The notes under the pieces are model-generated. The model was given only the letters and a program-made list of their open reading frames with translations, was not told the origin of the DNA and searched no databases. Source: RUG572 sp051884915 (GTDB lineage Bacteria; Verrucomicrobiota; Kiritimatiellia; RFP12; UBA1067). From it: 64,000 bases of DNA. This document shows, one piece after another, positions 57,369 through 64,000 of this stretch (position 1 is the first letter of the stretch; each line of letters begins with the position of its first letter). Position numbers and translations under genes: made by a program. Location of the stretch: NCBI GenBank assembly GCA_051884915.1, contig JBJEWF010000020.1:1-64000 (forward strand), in the 5' to 3' direction.

Positions 57369-58016
57369 ATGAAAATCCATTTTGAAATCGCCCTCGCCAA
57401 GTTGAATCGACTGCTCGAAGAGAATGCCGCGCGCGCCGAGAATGCGGTGAACGCGGCGGTCGAGGCCATGGAACGGTCCGCGCCCGAGCGCGCCCGGAAC
57501 GTCGTCGCCAACGATCCGGCAATCGACATGGCCGAGAATCTGATCGAGGAGGAATGCCTTGAGATCCTCGCGCTCTACCAGCCGGTCGCCACGGACTTGC
57601 GCCGCGTCATGACGATCTTCAAGACGAACGGGGAAATCGAGCGCGCGGGCGACCTGGCGGTGAACATCGCCAACCGCGTCGCCGACGCGACTTCCTACCG
57701 CCTTGCCGGCAAATGGGATTTCGCGCAGATTTCCGCCAAGGCCGTGAAGATGTTCTCCGATGCGCTGGTGTCCCTGCGCACGGGCAACGCCGAACTCGCC
57801 CGCCGGGTGATCGAGGCGGACGAAGAGGTGGACACCCTGCACCGCGCCTCGTATTCGAAAGTCGCCGCGGGCATCGTCGCCGAGCCGGCGGCGGCCGGCT
57901 ACTACCTTGACGCCCTGACCGTCTCGCGCGCGCTGGAGCGGCTGGCCGACATCGCGACGAACATCGCGGAAGACGTCATCTACCTTGAAACGGCGGAAAT
58001 CGTCCGCCACCGCTAG
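57369..58016 (+). CDS. phoU: Phosphate signalling protein PhoU
   Basis: This is a 215-residue cytoplasmic regulator that links Pst transport to PhoR/PhoB signalling. It contains two PhoU three-helix repeats: NDPAIDMAENLIEEECLEILALYQPVATDLRRVMTIFKTNGEIERAGDLAVNIA and the second copy VIEADEEVDTLHRASY...YYLDALTVSRALERLADIATNIAEDVIYL. The Asp/Glu metal-binding ExxxD patterns are kept. Last gene of the operon. No phoB or phoR is in the window. Confidence 0.96.
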   Translation: MKIHFEIALAKLNRLLEENAARAENAVNAAVEAMERSAPERARNVVANDPAIDMAENLIEEECLEILALYQPVATDLRRVMTIFKTNGEIERAGDLAVNIANRVADATSYRLAGKWDFAQISAKAVKMFSDALVSLRTGNAELARRVIEADEEVDTLHRASYSKVAAGIVAEPAAAGYYLDALTVSRALERLADIATNIAEDVIYLETAEIVRHR

Positions 58017-58030
58017 GGGCGGACGGGACA

Positions 58031-58074
58031 AACCGGCGCGCGCGTCCCCCGGCGAGTGGCGGCGCGCGCCGGTT
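58031..58074. terminator. Bidirectional terminator between phoU and the convergent nucleotidyltransferase gene
   Basis: Perfect 13-bp inverted repeat (58031-58043 and 58062-58074) around an 18-nt loop, 14 bp past the phoU stop and touching the stop of the opposite gene. There is no U-tract on either strand, but the GC stem is very strong. Confidence 0.65.
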
Positions 58075-59477
58075 CACCGGCCATGCTGCCGCCGGAAGAA
58101 GGCCTTCGCCCCCTCCAGGTCGGAAAACGCGCCGTCCAGCTGGGCCTCGTAGCAGGCGTCCAGCCACCGGCCGAACCGCGGCGACGGCGCAAACCCCATT
58201 TCAATGAGATGGCGGCCCATGAGAATCGGCTTCGGCGCCGCGTCGGCGACGCGAAGACGCTCCGCCGCCGCGGCCATCCATTCCAGATCCGCGCCCGCGG
58301 ACGTTCCGCCGCACGCCGGCGGACGCCCCTCGTCGTCCGCGCGTCCCACGCGAATCAGGCGGTCGAGACGCTTCACGCGCGCCGCCAGCCGGCGGATGGC
58401 CGCGTCGCCCGCCTGCGCCTTCCACATCGCGAAAATCGCCATGTGCTCGCGCACCAGCGGCGGCACCTCGTTCAGCAGCCGCTGCTCGCCGGTCAGGCGA
58501 CGCAGAAACGCGCGCGTCGGCGCCACGCCCGCGACGTCATGCCCAAGCGAGCGGAGACGCCCGCTGGCAGGGTCGAGTCGCGTCGTGGCGGGTTTCCCGA
58601 AATCGTGGCACAGCACGGCCAGGCCGACGACAATGTCCTCCGCGGCCTCGCGGCCCCGTGCGTCGCGATGGCGGGCGAACGCGTCCAGGCAGAGACAGGT
58701 GTGGTTCCACACGTCCCCTTCGGGATGCCACTCGGGGTCCTGCCGGCAGCCGATGAGCGCCGCCAGTTCGGGGAAATGGTCCACCCAGCCCGTTGCGCGC
58801 AGAAAGGCGAGGCCCGAACCGATGTGGACGCCTTTCGTCAGCAGTTTGTCCCACTCCGCGAAAATCCGTTCCGGCGGCAGATCCTCGATTGCCGTCCGAC
58901 GGCAGATTTCGACCGTTTCCGGCGCCGGCGCCAGGGCGAACCGCGCCACGAACTGCATGCCGCGCAGCACCCGCAGCGGATCCTCGGCGAATTTCGGCGA
59001 GACGTGGCGCAGAATCCGACGTTCCAGGTCGGCGACGCCGCCGCACGGGTCCTCAAGACGATCGTCGAGCGGGTCGTAGTAGATCGCATTGACCGTGAAG
59101 TCGCGGCGGCTCGCGGCCTCGGCAACGGACAGGCCGGGATCGGAATTGATCAGGAATCCCTTGTGGCCGATGCCGCGCTTCGACTCGCGCCGCGGCAGCG
59201 ACACGTCGATGGCGCAGGACTTGAGTTTCAGCACGCCAAAGGAAAGCCCGCAGGCGTCGAAAGCGAATTCCGCCCCAATGATTTCCTGCAGGCGTTCCGG
59301 CGCGAGGCGGAACACCTCAAGGTCCACGTCCTTCACCGCGATCCCGCCCAGCAGCAGGTCGCGGACGGAACCGCCGACCATCAGCGCGCGCCCTCCCGCC
59401 GCCCGCACCCGTTCGGCGATTCGCCGCACGGCCGCCCCCAGAGACGGCTCAAGACCTGTCAGATCCGGCCGGTTCAC
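58074..59477 (-). CDS. cca: CCA tRNA nucleotidyltransferase / poly(A) polymerase family protein with HD domain
   Basis: This is a 467-residue protein. The class II nucleotidyltransferase head has GGSVRDLLLGG (35-45) and the catalytic DVDLEVF, then RRDFTVNAIYYDP and the RNA-binding ILRHVSPKFAEDPLRVLRGMQFVARF. An HD phosphohydrolase domain follows (VLCHDFGKP, with WNHTCLCLDAFARH upstream), as in E. coli-type CCA-adding enzymes. CCA addition to tRNA 3' ends is the likely role; poly(A) polymerase cannot be excluded. The start is a GTG at 59477 that overlaps the stop of the upstream glycosidase gene as GTGA. Confidence 0.88.
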   Translation of the reverse strand: MNRPDLTGLEPSLGAAVRRIAERVRAAGGRALMVGGSVRDLLLGGIAVKDVDLEVFRLAPERLQEIIGAEFAFDACGLSFGVLKLKSCAIDVSLPRRESKRGIGHKGFLINSDPGLSVAEAASRRDFTVNAIYYDPLDDRLEDPCGGVADLERRILRHVSPKFAEDPLRVLRGMQFVARFALAPAPETVEICRRTAIEDLPPERIFAEWDKLLTKGVHIGSGLAFLRATGWVDHFPELAALIGCRQDPEWHPEGDVWNHTCLCLDAFARHRDARGREAAEDIVVGLAVLCHDFGKPATTRLDPASGRLRSLGHDVAGVAPTRAFLRRLTGEQRLLNEVPPLVREHMAIFAMWKAQAGDAAIRRLAARVKRLDRLIRVGRADDEGRPPACGGTSAGADLEWMAAAAERLRVADAAPKPILMGRHLIEMGFAPSPRFGRWLDACYEAQLDGAFSDLEGAKAFFRRQHGR

Positions 59478-61402
59478 TTTGCCGTCCCAGGCGCGCCAAC
59501 GAGCGCGGCCCCCGAGAAATAGACCGGCGAATCGGAGAACAGAACCGACCAGACCTGCTTGCCGACCGCGCGGAACGCGATCTTGCGCCCCGCGTAGTTG
59601 TAGAACGTCGGCGTTCCGCCCGTGAACGTCAGCTGCCGGATCCGGGGCTCGCCGACGCACCAGACGACTCCCGCCTTCGTTCCATCGGGCCGCGTCCACT
59701 GCGGGAAGAAGAACCGGCGGTCGGCGTCATGCCAGGGGCCGGGCGTCTGGACGGAACCCGCCGGACGCATCCGCGTGAATGCGCCATAGGCCGCGTAGGC
59801 CGGCTTCGGCGTGAAATCCGCATGCATCAACCCGAAATGGTGTTCGCTGTAATAGGGGTCGTCCTCGAAGGAACGGAGGTTGTAGGGGAAATAGGCCTCC
59901 ACGCCTTCCGCGAACGCGATGGCGAGGCCGCGCGCCGTGAACTTCGCCTGATTCTCCTCGTTGTTCGTCCCCGCCATCACGCCCCGCGACGGATAGAGCG
60001 AACACAGGACGGCGGCGCCCGTCCGTTCGCCATGGTAGCGGATGACGGCCGCCGAGACGAGATCGACGCCATTCGTCGTCTTGCCCGCCACGAGCGGGAT
60101 CCATTCGGACGTCGCGCCGATGCGGTCGGGCGCCAGGAAACGCTTGGCCGGGAAGCCCGTCGGCTCCTGCTTCACGCCGGCCGCCAGACCGGCGGGCGTG
60201 GCAAAGGTCGGGGCCTCTTCCGGATAGGTCCCCTTCTTGTCACACCACCAGGCGCGGAACCCGAACGGGAAGCGCCCCGCCGCGCCGCCATGCTGCATGC
60301 CCGCGACGGATTCGGCTCCGCGGCGGCCGAAATAGCAGGGCAGCCCGCCGAAATCGACGAGCACGCCGCCCTGCCTGATGAACGCGTTGACGGCGTCCAG
60401 CGTGTCCGCGGGGAACGATTCGTCAAACGGATAGACGACCGCGTCGACGCCGCCCGCGGCCAGCAGACGGCAGGTTTCCTTCTGCGTGCAGGCGCGAACC
60501 GCGCTGCCGGCGGGCAGGATGTCGAGAAGTTCATTGGCAAGAGTCTGTTCCGGATCCGCGCCATCGCTCTTCACGTCGGCCAGCACCACGTTCCAGGACG
60601 TCTGTCCGGGCCGGGCCGTCTTGAGTCCGGCGAGAATGATGCTTGGGAACGTCACCTTGACGGAATGCGTCGGCCAGCCGATTTCCGAATACCAGATCGG
60701 CTTGTCGCCGCATCCGAATTCCGCCATGAGTTCGCGCAGTTTCTCCGTCTTCACGTCCATCGAGCCTTCGGGCTGCGCCGGATGCGAATAGGGATGGACG
60801 TTCATGATGTCGAAGCTCTTCGCGGCGCCGGCCTCGAAAACCCGGCGGATGTAGTCGAGCGGCACGCCGGCCGTCCCCGTAAAAGTCACCCGGAGCGACG
60901 GATCGACGCTTTTGATCGTCTCGTACGCGGCCTGTAGCACCTTCGCGTAGTATACGGGATCGGCCCCCTTGAAGAACCCGTCCAGATTCGCCTCGTTCCA
61001 GATTTCCCACACGGGCAGACGGCGGGCATAGTGCGACACCACCGTCCGGACGTAGGCCTTGTACGTCTCCATGTCCGCCGGCGGACGACCGCGATCGTAG
61101 CCGTAGAGAATCGGCAGCAGCGTGACCCCGCGAGCTTCCAGTTCGTCCAGCAGACGGTCGTAGCCCGTGAAATCGTAGGACCCGTCCGCACGGCGGACGG
61201 CTTGGGAATCGAAATCGCTGCGGACATACCGGATGCCCGCCATCTCCATCGCGTCGAGCGTGCCCTTCAGACGATGCGCGCCGCGTTCGCTTCGCGTCAC
61301 GTGGGCGCAGACGCCATACGGGCAGAACGCCCGGACCTCCGCCCCCGCGAATCCCGTTCCCGCCAGTGCCGCCACCAGCAAACCCGACCATGCTCGTCTC
61401 AT
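59474..61402 (-). CDS. Secreted clan-A glycoside hydrolase
   Basis: This is a 642-residue protein with a signal peptide (MRRAWSGLLVAALAGTGFAGA). The N-terminal TIM barrel has RYVRSDFDSQAV, LPVWEIWNEANLDGFF (acid/base Glu after Asn) and KPIWYSEIGWPTHS (nucleophile Glu), a clan GH-A layout like GH39 or GH5-type enzymes. Residues about 300-360 look like a glutamine amidotransferase-like domain as in GH42 middle regions (AVYPFDESFPADTLDAVNAFIRQGGVLVDFGG-type strand-helix-strand). A C-terminal beta domain follows. Substrate unknown. GGAGGGAG precedes the ATG, one base after the ispG stop. Confidence 0.85.
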   Translation of the reverse strand: MRRAWSGLLVAALAGTGFAGAEVRAFCPYGVCAHVTRSERGAHRLKGTLDAMEMAGIRYVRSDFDSQAVRRADGSYDFTGYDRLLDELEARGVTLLPILYGYDRGRPPADMETYKAYVRTVVSHYARRLPVWEIWNEANLDGFFKGADPVYYAKVLQAAYETIKSVDPSLRVTFTGTAGVPLDYIRRVFEAGAAKSFDIMNVHPYSHPAQPEGSMDVKTEKLRELMAEFGCGDKPIWYSEIGWPTHSVKVTFPSIILAGLKTARPGQTSWNVVLADVKSDGADPEQTLANELLDILPAGSAVRACTQKETCRLLAAGGVDAVVYPFDESFPADTLDAVNAFIRQGGVLVDFGGLPCYFGRRGAESVAGMQHGGAAGRFPFGFRAWWCDKKGTYPEEAPTFATPAGLAAGVKQEPTGFPAKRFLAPDRIGATSEWIPLVAGKTTNGVDLVSAAVIRYHGERTGAAVLCSLYPSRGVMAGTNNEENQAKFTARGLAIAFAEGVEAYFPYNLRSFEDDPYYSEHHFGLMHADFTPKPAYAAYGAFTRMRPAGSVQTPGPWHDADRRFFFPQWTRPDGTKAGVVWCVGEPRIRQLTFTGGTPTFYNYAGRKIAFRAVGKQVWSVLFSDSPVYFSGAALVGAPGTAK

Positions 61403-61403
61403 G

Positions 61404-62450
61404 CTACTCCCTCCAATTCTGGACTCGTTTCACCACATCGGCGCAGGCATCGGCTTCGGGGCAGCGCCCGACCAGCCGTCCGCGCTCGTAGATCAGAAAC
61501 TCGCCCGTGCCGCCGCACAAGGCGATGTCCGCGTTCCGGGCCTCGCCCGGACCGTTCACCACGCAGCCCATCACGGCCACGCGCGGCCGCGGCGCGTGCG
61601 GAAATTTCCGGTAATGGGCGTCCAGCGCCGACTCCACCGCCGCCGCGACGGCGCAGACGTCGGCCCTGGTCCGGCCGCACGTCGGACAGCTCGTGACGGC
61701 CGCCCCCGGCGCCCTCAGGCCCAGCGCCCGGAGGATCTCCAGGCCCACGCGGACTTCGCGTTCGGGCCGGTCCGTCAGCGACACGCGAATCGTGTCGCCG
61801 AGGCCTTCCGCCAGAAGGATGCCAAGCGCCACGGCGGAACGGACCGTGCCGGGGAGGAACGTCCCCGCCTCCGTCACGCCCAGATGGAGCGGGCAATCCG
61901 TCTTCCCGGCGAGTTCGCGGTAGGCCGCCAGCGTCCGCGGCACGTCGCTCGCCTTGACGGAAACGACGATCTCCCGGAACCCCTCGTCCTCCAGCAGCTT
62001 CACGTGCTTCAATGCCGAAGACACGAGCGTCTCTCCCGGCTCCAGCGATCCGCCGTTGACGCCAATGCGGATGGGGACGTGGCGCTCTTTCGCCGCGCGC
62101 GCCACGGCGCGGACGTTCTCGCGGCCGCCGACGTTGCCGGGATTCAGCCGCAGGGCGTCGACCCCCGCCGCGATGGAGGCGAGCGCCAGACGGTAGTCGA
62201 AATGGATGTCCGCGACCAGCGGGACCGGCGAGGACCGGCGCACGGCGCCGAGCACGCGGGCGGCTTCCGCGTCGGGAACCGTCAGCCGCACCAGATCCGC
62301 CCCGGCTTCGGCGCAACGCCGGATCTGCGCGGACAGAGCCGCCGCATCATGCGGGTCCGCGGTGGCCATGGTCTGGACGGACACGGGCGCGCCCCCGCCA
62401 AGCGGCAGACCGCCAATGCGCACGACACGCGTCTCGAACCGCGTCGCCAA
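61404..62450 (-). CDS. ispG: 4-hydroxy-3-methylbut-2-enyl diphosphate synthase
   Basis: This is the penultimate step of the MEP isoprenoid pathway, reducing MEcPP to HMBPP. The 348-residue protein has VSVQTMATADPHD, LVRLTVPD, PLVADIHFDYRLAL, ALRLNPGNVGG, PIRIGVNGGSLE, and the [4Fe-4S] site (SCPTCGR then MGCVVNGPGEARNADIAL with the third Cys and the Glu). It is the short, two-domain bacterial form. The start is a TTG at 62450 with GAGGCGGG just before; no ATG fits the conserved N-terminus. It lies 6 bp after rseP, as often found in bacteria. Confidence 0.95.
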   Translation of the reverse strand: MATRFETRVVRIGGLPLGGGAPVSVQTMATADPHDAAALSAQIRRCAEAGADLVRLTVPDAEAARVLGAVRRSSPVPLVADIHFDYRLALASIAAGVDALRLNPGNVGGRENVRAVARAAKERHVPIRIGVNGGSLEPGETLVSSALKHVKLLEDEGFREIVVSVKASDVPRTLAAYRELAGKTDCPLHLGVTEAGTFLPGTVRSAVALGILLAEGLGDTIRVSLTDRPEREVRVGLEILRALGLRAPGAAVTSCPTCGRTRADVCAVAAAVESALDAHYRKFPHAPRPRVAVMGCVVNGPGEARNADIALCGGTGEFLIYERGRLVGRCPEADACADVVKRVQNWRE

Positions 62451-62456
62451 CCCGCC

Positions 62457-63689
62457 TCACTCCTTGCCGGGAGACGCGACCGCGGCCGCGTTCGTCACAG
62501 CCGCCGGGCACCCGCCCAGATCGAACGCCGGCCTGAAATTCCCGGCGGCAAGCCGCCGCCGTCCTTCGGCCTCCCGGCGGACTTCGAGATCCGCCAGGGC
62601 GCCATGGATCCGGACCGAACGGCGGACGTCGCGGAACACCAGAAAGACCATCAGCGCGAGGAACAGCCACATGAATCCCAGGGAAAGGCCGTCGACGATC
62701 CTTTTCGAGACCTTGCGGCGGAACAGCAGCTCGAAAAGGGCAAAGAGGATGAGCCCGCCGTCCAGCACGGGAATCGGAAGCAGATTCAACATGGCCAGGT
62801 TGACGTTCAGGAAACGGAGAAAGCCGATCGCGTCCCACCCGTTATGGCGGACCTGGCGGTAGAGCCCCTCGGCAATCATCACCGGACCGCCGAGAGCATT
62901 GGCGGCGGCCCCCGCCTCGCGCGGCGTCACCAGCGCCTTCAAGACGCGCGAGATGGACATCACGTCCCACCGGAGCTGTTTCAGCGGATTGCGCGAAGGC
63001 ATCCAGGCCGACGCGCCCGTCGTCAGATTCGTCGACGAAAGCGCCAGCATGTACCACGCGCCCGTGACCTCGTCCCGTTTGGGGCGGATGCTCAGCGTGA
63101 CGGTCCCGCCGGCCCGTTCAACCTCAAACGCGGCATCCTTGCCGCCGGAAATCTGCAGTTCCGTCTGCATGTCGGTCCACGTGCGGACGCCATGCCCGTT
63201 GACGCCCACAACGCGGTCGCCGCACTGGAGGCCGCCCACTGCGGCAGGCCCCCCGGGAACGACCTCGCCAATGACGGCCGGCGTCTCGCCGAAGCGCGCC
63301 GCCGGCGCGAGCGAAAGCCCCAAGGCCAGCGCCACGGCCAGCACGACATTCCCGAACGGCCCCGCGAAGGCCACGGCGATGCGCTTCCAGGCCGGCGCCT
63401 CCTCCAGTTTCCCGTCAGTTTCCGTGCTTCCGTTCTCAATCGCCTTCGTGCCCTCCGGATCCAGCTGCGGCAGGGCCACATAGCCGCCAAACGGAATCGC
63501 GGAGATGCGATACTCGACGCCGCCATGCGACTTCTTCCAGAGCGCGGGACCAAATCCGATCGAAAACACTTCGACCTTGAATCCAAGCGCCTTCGCCACG
63601 ATGAAATGGCCGAATTCGTGGATGAAGACCGCCAGCGAGAACAGCAGCACGCAGGCGACGATGCCCAACACGGTGTAAATCGTTTCCAT
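62457..63689 (-). CDS. rseP: RIP metalloprotease RseP
   Basis: This is a 410-residue site-2 protease that cuts transmembrane anti-sigma factors within the membrane. The first span holds the zinc site FIHEFGHFIVAKALG (HExxH). GFGPALW and PFGGYVALP follow, with one PDZ domain in the middle (AVIGEVVPGGPAAVGGLQCGDRVVGVNGHGV), and LNLLPIPVLDGG in a later span gives the second metal ligand motif. I prefer ATG 63689 (METIYTV) because the 18 codons upstream have AT-rich third positions unlike the genes. An ATG at 63743 overlaps the upstream stop (ATGA) and is the alternative. Confidence 0.94.
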   Translation of the reverse strand: METIYTVLGIVACVLLFSLAVFIHEFGHFIVAKALGFKVEVFSIGFGPALWKKSHGGVEYRISAIPFGGYVALPQLDPEGTKAIENGSTETDGKLEEAPAWKRIAVAFAGPFGNVVLAVALALGLSLAPAARFGETPAVIGEVVPGGPAAVGGLQCGDRVVGVNGHGVRTWTDMQTELQISGGKDAAFEVERAGGTVTLSIRPKRDEVTGAWYMLALSSTNLTTGASAWMPSRNPLKQLRWDVMSISRVLKALVTPREAGAAANALGGPVMIAEGLYRQVRHNGWDAIGFLRFLNVNLAMLNLLPIPVLDGGLILFALFELLFRRKVSKRIVDGLSLGFMWLFLALMVFLVFRDVRRSVRIHGALADLEVRREAEGRRRLAAGNFRPAFDLGGCPAAVTNAAAVASPGKE

Positions 63690-63739
63690 AGAAGCGGGAA
63701 TTTGGAGGTGAAAGGTGAAATCGGCCGCTGTCCCGTCCG

Positions 63740-64000
63740 TCATTTCATCGGGCAGCCGACGTTGTCCTTGAAGACGTAGCCGTCTCCATGGCCGCCCAGG
63801 TCGACGACCATGTCCTGCATGTAGCCGTGGTAGAGCGCATTGTCCTTGACGACCGAATAGGCGAGATTCTTGAGGATGAAGCCGACCTGGGGCGTGTAGA
63901 GGCCCTTCCCGCCATCGTCGCGCCCGGCCAGGCAGGTGTTGCCCACCATCGTCAGGCCCCGGCAGCCTTCCAGGCGGACCTGGCAGGACTTCTCGCCTTC
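63740..64000 (-). CDS. C-terminal end of a right-handed beta-helix protein
   Basis: The last 86 codons of a gene whose start lies beyond the right edge. The translation shows short beta-helix rungs: CQVRLEGCRGLTMVGNTCL, VGFILKNLAYSVVKDNALYHGYM, VVDLGGHGDGYVFKDNVG. The N/D turns and the x-V-x-D-N pattern are those of pectate-lyase-like or polysaccharide-lyase folds. Enzyme activity cannot be judged from this part. It is upstream of rseP with the stop touching a possible rseP ATG. Confidence 0.65.
   Translation of the reverse strand, partial: EGEKSCQVRLEGCRGLTMVGNTCLAGRDDGGKGLYTPQVGFILKNLAYSVVKDNALYHGYMQDMVVDLGGHGDGYVFKDNVGCPMK

Noticed and set aside
63690..63743. rseP start at the ATGA overlap (63743)
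   Set aside because: Kept only as an alternative: the 18 extra codons have AT-rich third positions unlike the surrounding genes, and RseP proteins normally begin at the first membrane span.

Overview
This window reads as chromosomal DNA of a high-GC, Gram-negative, anaerobic polysaccharide-degrading bacterium. I think it belongs to the Kiritimatiellota/Verrucomicrobiota side of the PVC group, which is an inference without a phylogeny. The pointers are outer-membrane barrel proteins and a Wza lipoprotein, a sodium-pump decarboxylase fragment (OadA/OadG), an [FeFe]-hydrogenase maturase (HydF), two electron-transfer flavoprotein (ETF) pairs with an ETF:quinone oxidoreductase, the MEP isoprenoid pathway (IspG), several secreted glycosidase-like proteins, and a Tat-signal Gfo/Idh/MocA oxidoreductase. 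I see no rRNA genes, tRNA genes, insertion sequences, prophage or CRISPR arrays. Almost everything lies on the minus strand. The exceptions are a Nudix fusion gene (about 4.4-5.3 kb) and the phosphate-uptake block (52.6-58.0 kb).

Layout from left to right. 0-5.3 kb: oadA (partial), oadG, dnaG, a small lipoprotein and purB, with a divergent Nudix-PNPOx fusion. 5.4-12.5 kb: a SNF2 helicase, rpe, an MFS sugar-acid type transporter, a DtxR-type regulator, a hemolysin-III membrane protein, secG with a long Ala/Pro repeat tail, and a divergent hisI. 12.6-29.4 kb: a long run of tightly packed genes in which polysaccharide synthesis and export genes (wza, an unknown secreted protein, a barrel protein, a Wzy-like protein, a Wzc-like tyrosine kinase, rfbB, manC) surround housekeeping genes (aroA, polA, a prepilin peptidase, ubiE/menG, plsC). 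29.5-33.5 kb: prs-rplY-pth-rpsF-ssb-rpsR-rplI, ending at a strong terminator hairpin. 33.5-39.7 kb: a secreted beta-helix protein, hydF, a secreted leucine-rich-repeat protein, a CDP-alcohol phosphatidyltransferase and a zinc-ribbon coiled-coil protein. 39.8-48.3 kb: the ETF region, with a divergent etfB/etfA pair, gtrA, a secreted aldose epimerase, a second etfB, a ferredoxin-fused etfA, an ETF:quinone oxidoreductase and a Gfo/Idh/MocA protein. 48.3-52.5 kb: mutS and a GH31 glycosidase. 52.5-58.0 kb: a porin followed by pstS-pstC-pstA-pstB-phoU behind a Pho-box-like array. 58.1-64.0 kb: a tRNA nucleotidyltransferase-type protein, a secreted glycosidase, ispG, rseP and the 3' end of another beta-helix gene.

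The most striking non-coding signal is in the 64-nt gap between prs and rplY. There the mRNA can fold into a 36-nt hairpin that closely copies the loop E / helix IV arm of 5S rRNA, which is the binding site of ribosomal protein L25, the product of the next gene. It sits directly before the rplY Shine-Dalgarno sequence, so it looks like an autoregulatory target mimic. Two other regulatory themes recur. The first is an extended -10 element (TGnTATAAT) placed only 6-10 nt before the start codon of several genes, implying leaderless transcripts. The second is heavy use of ATGA/TGATG/GTGA start-stop overlaps that couple translation along the minus-strand operons.
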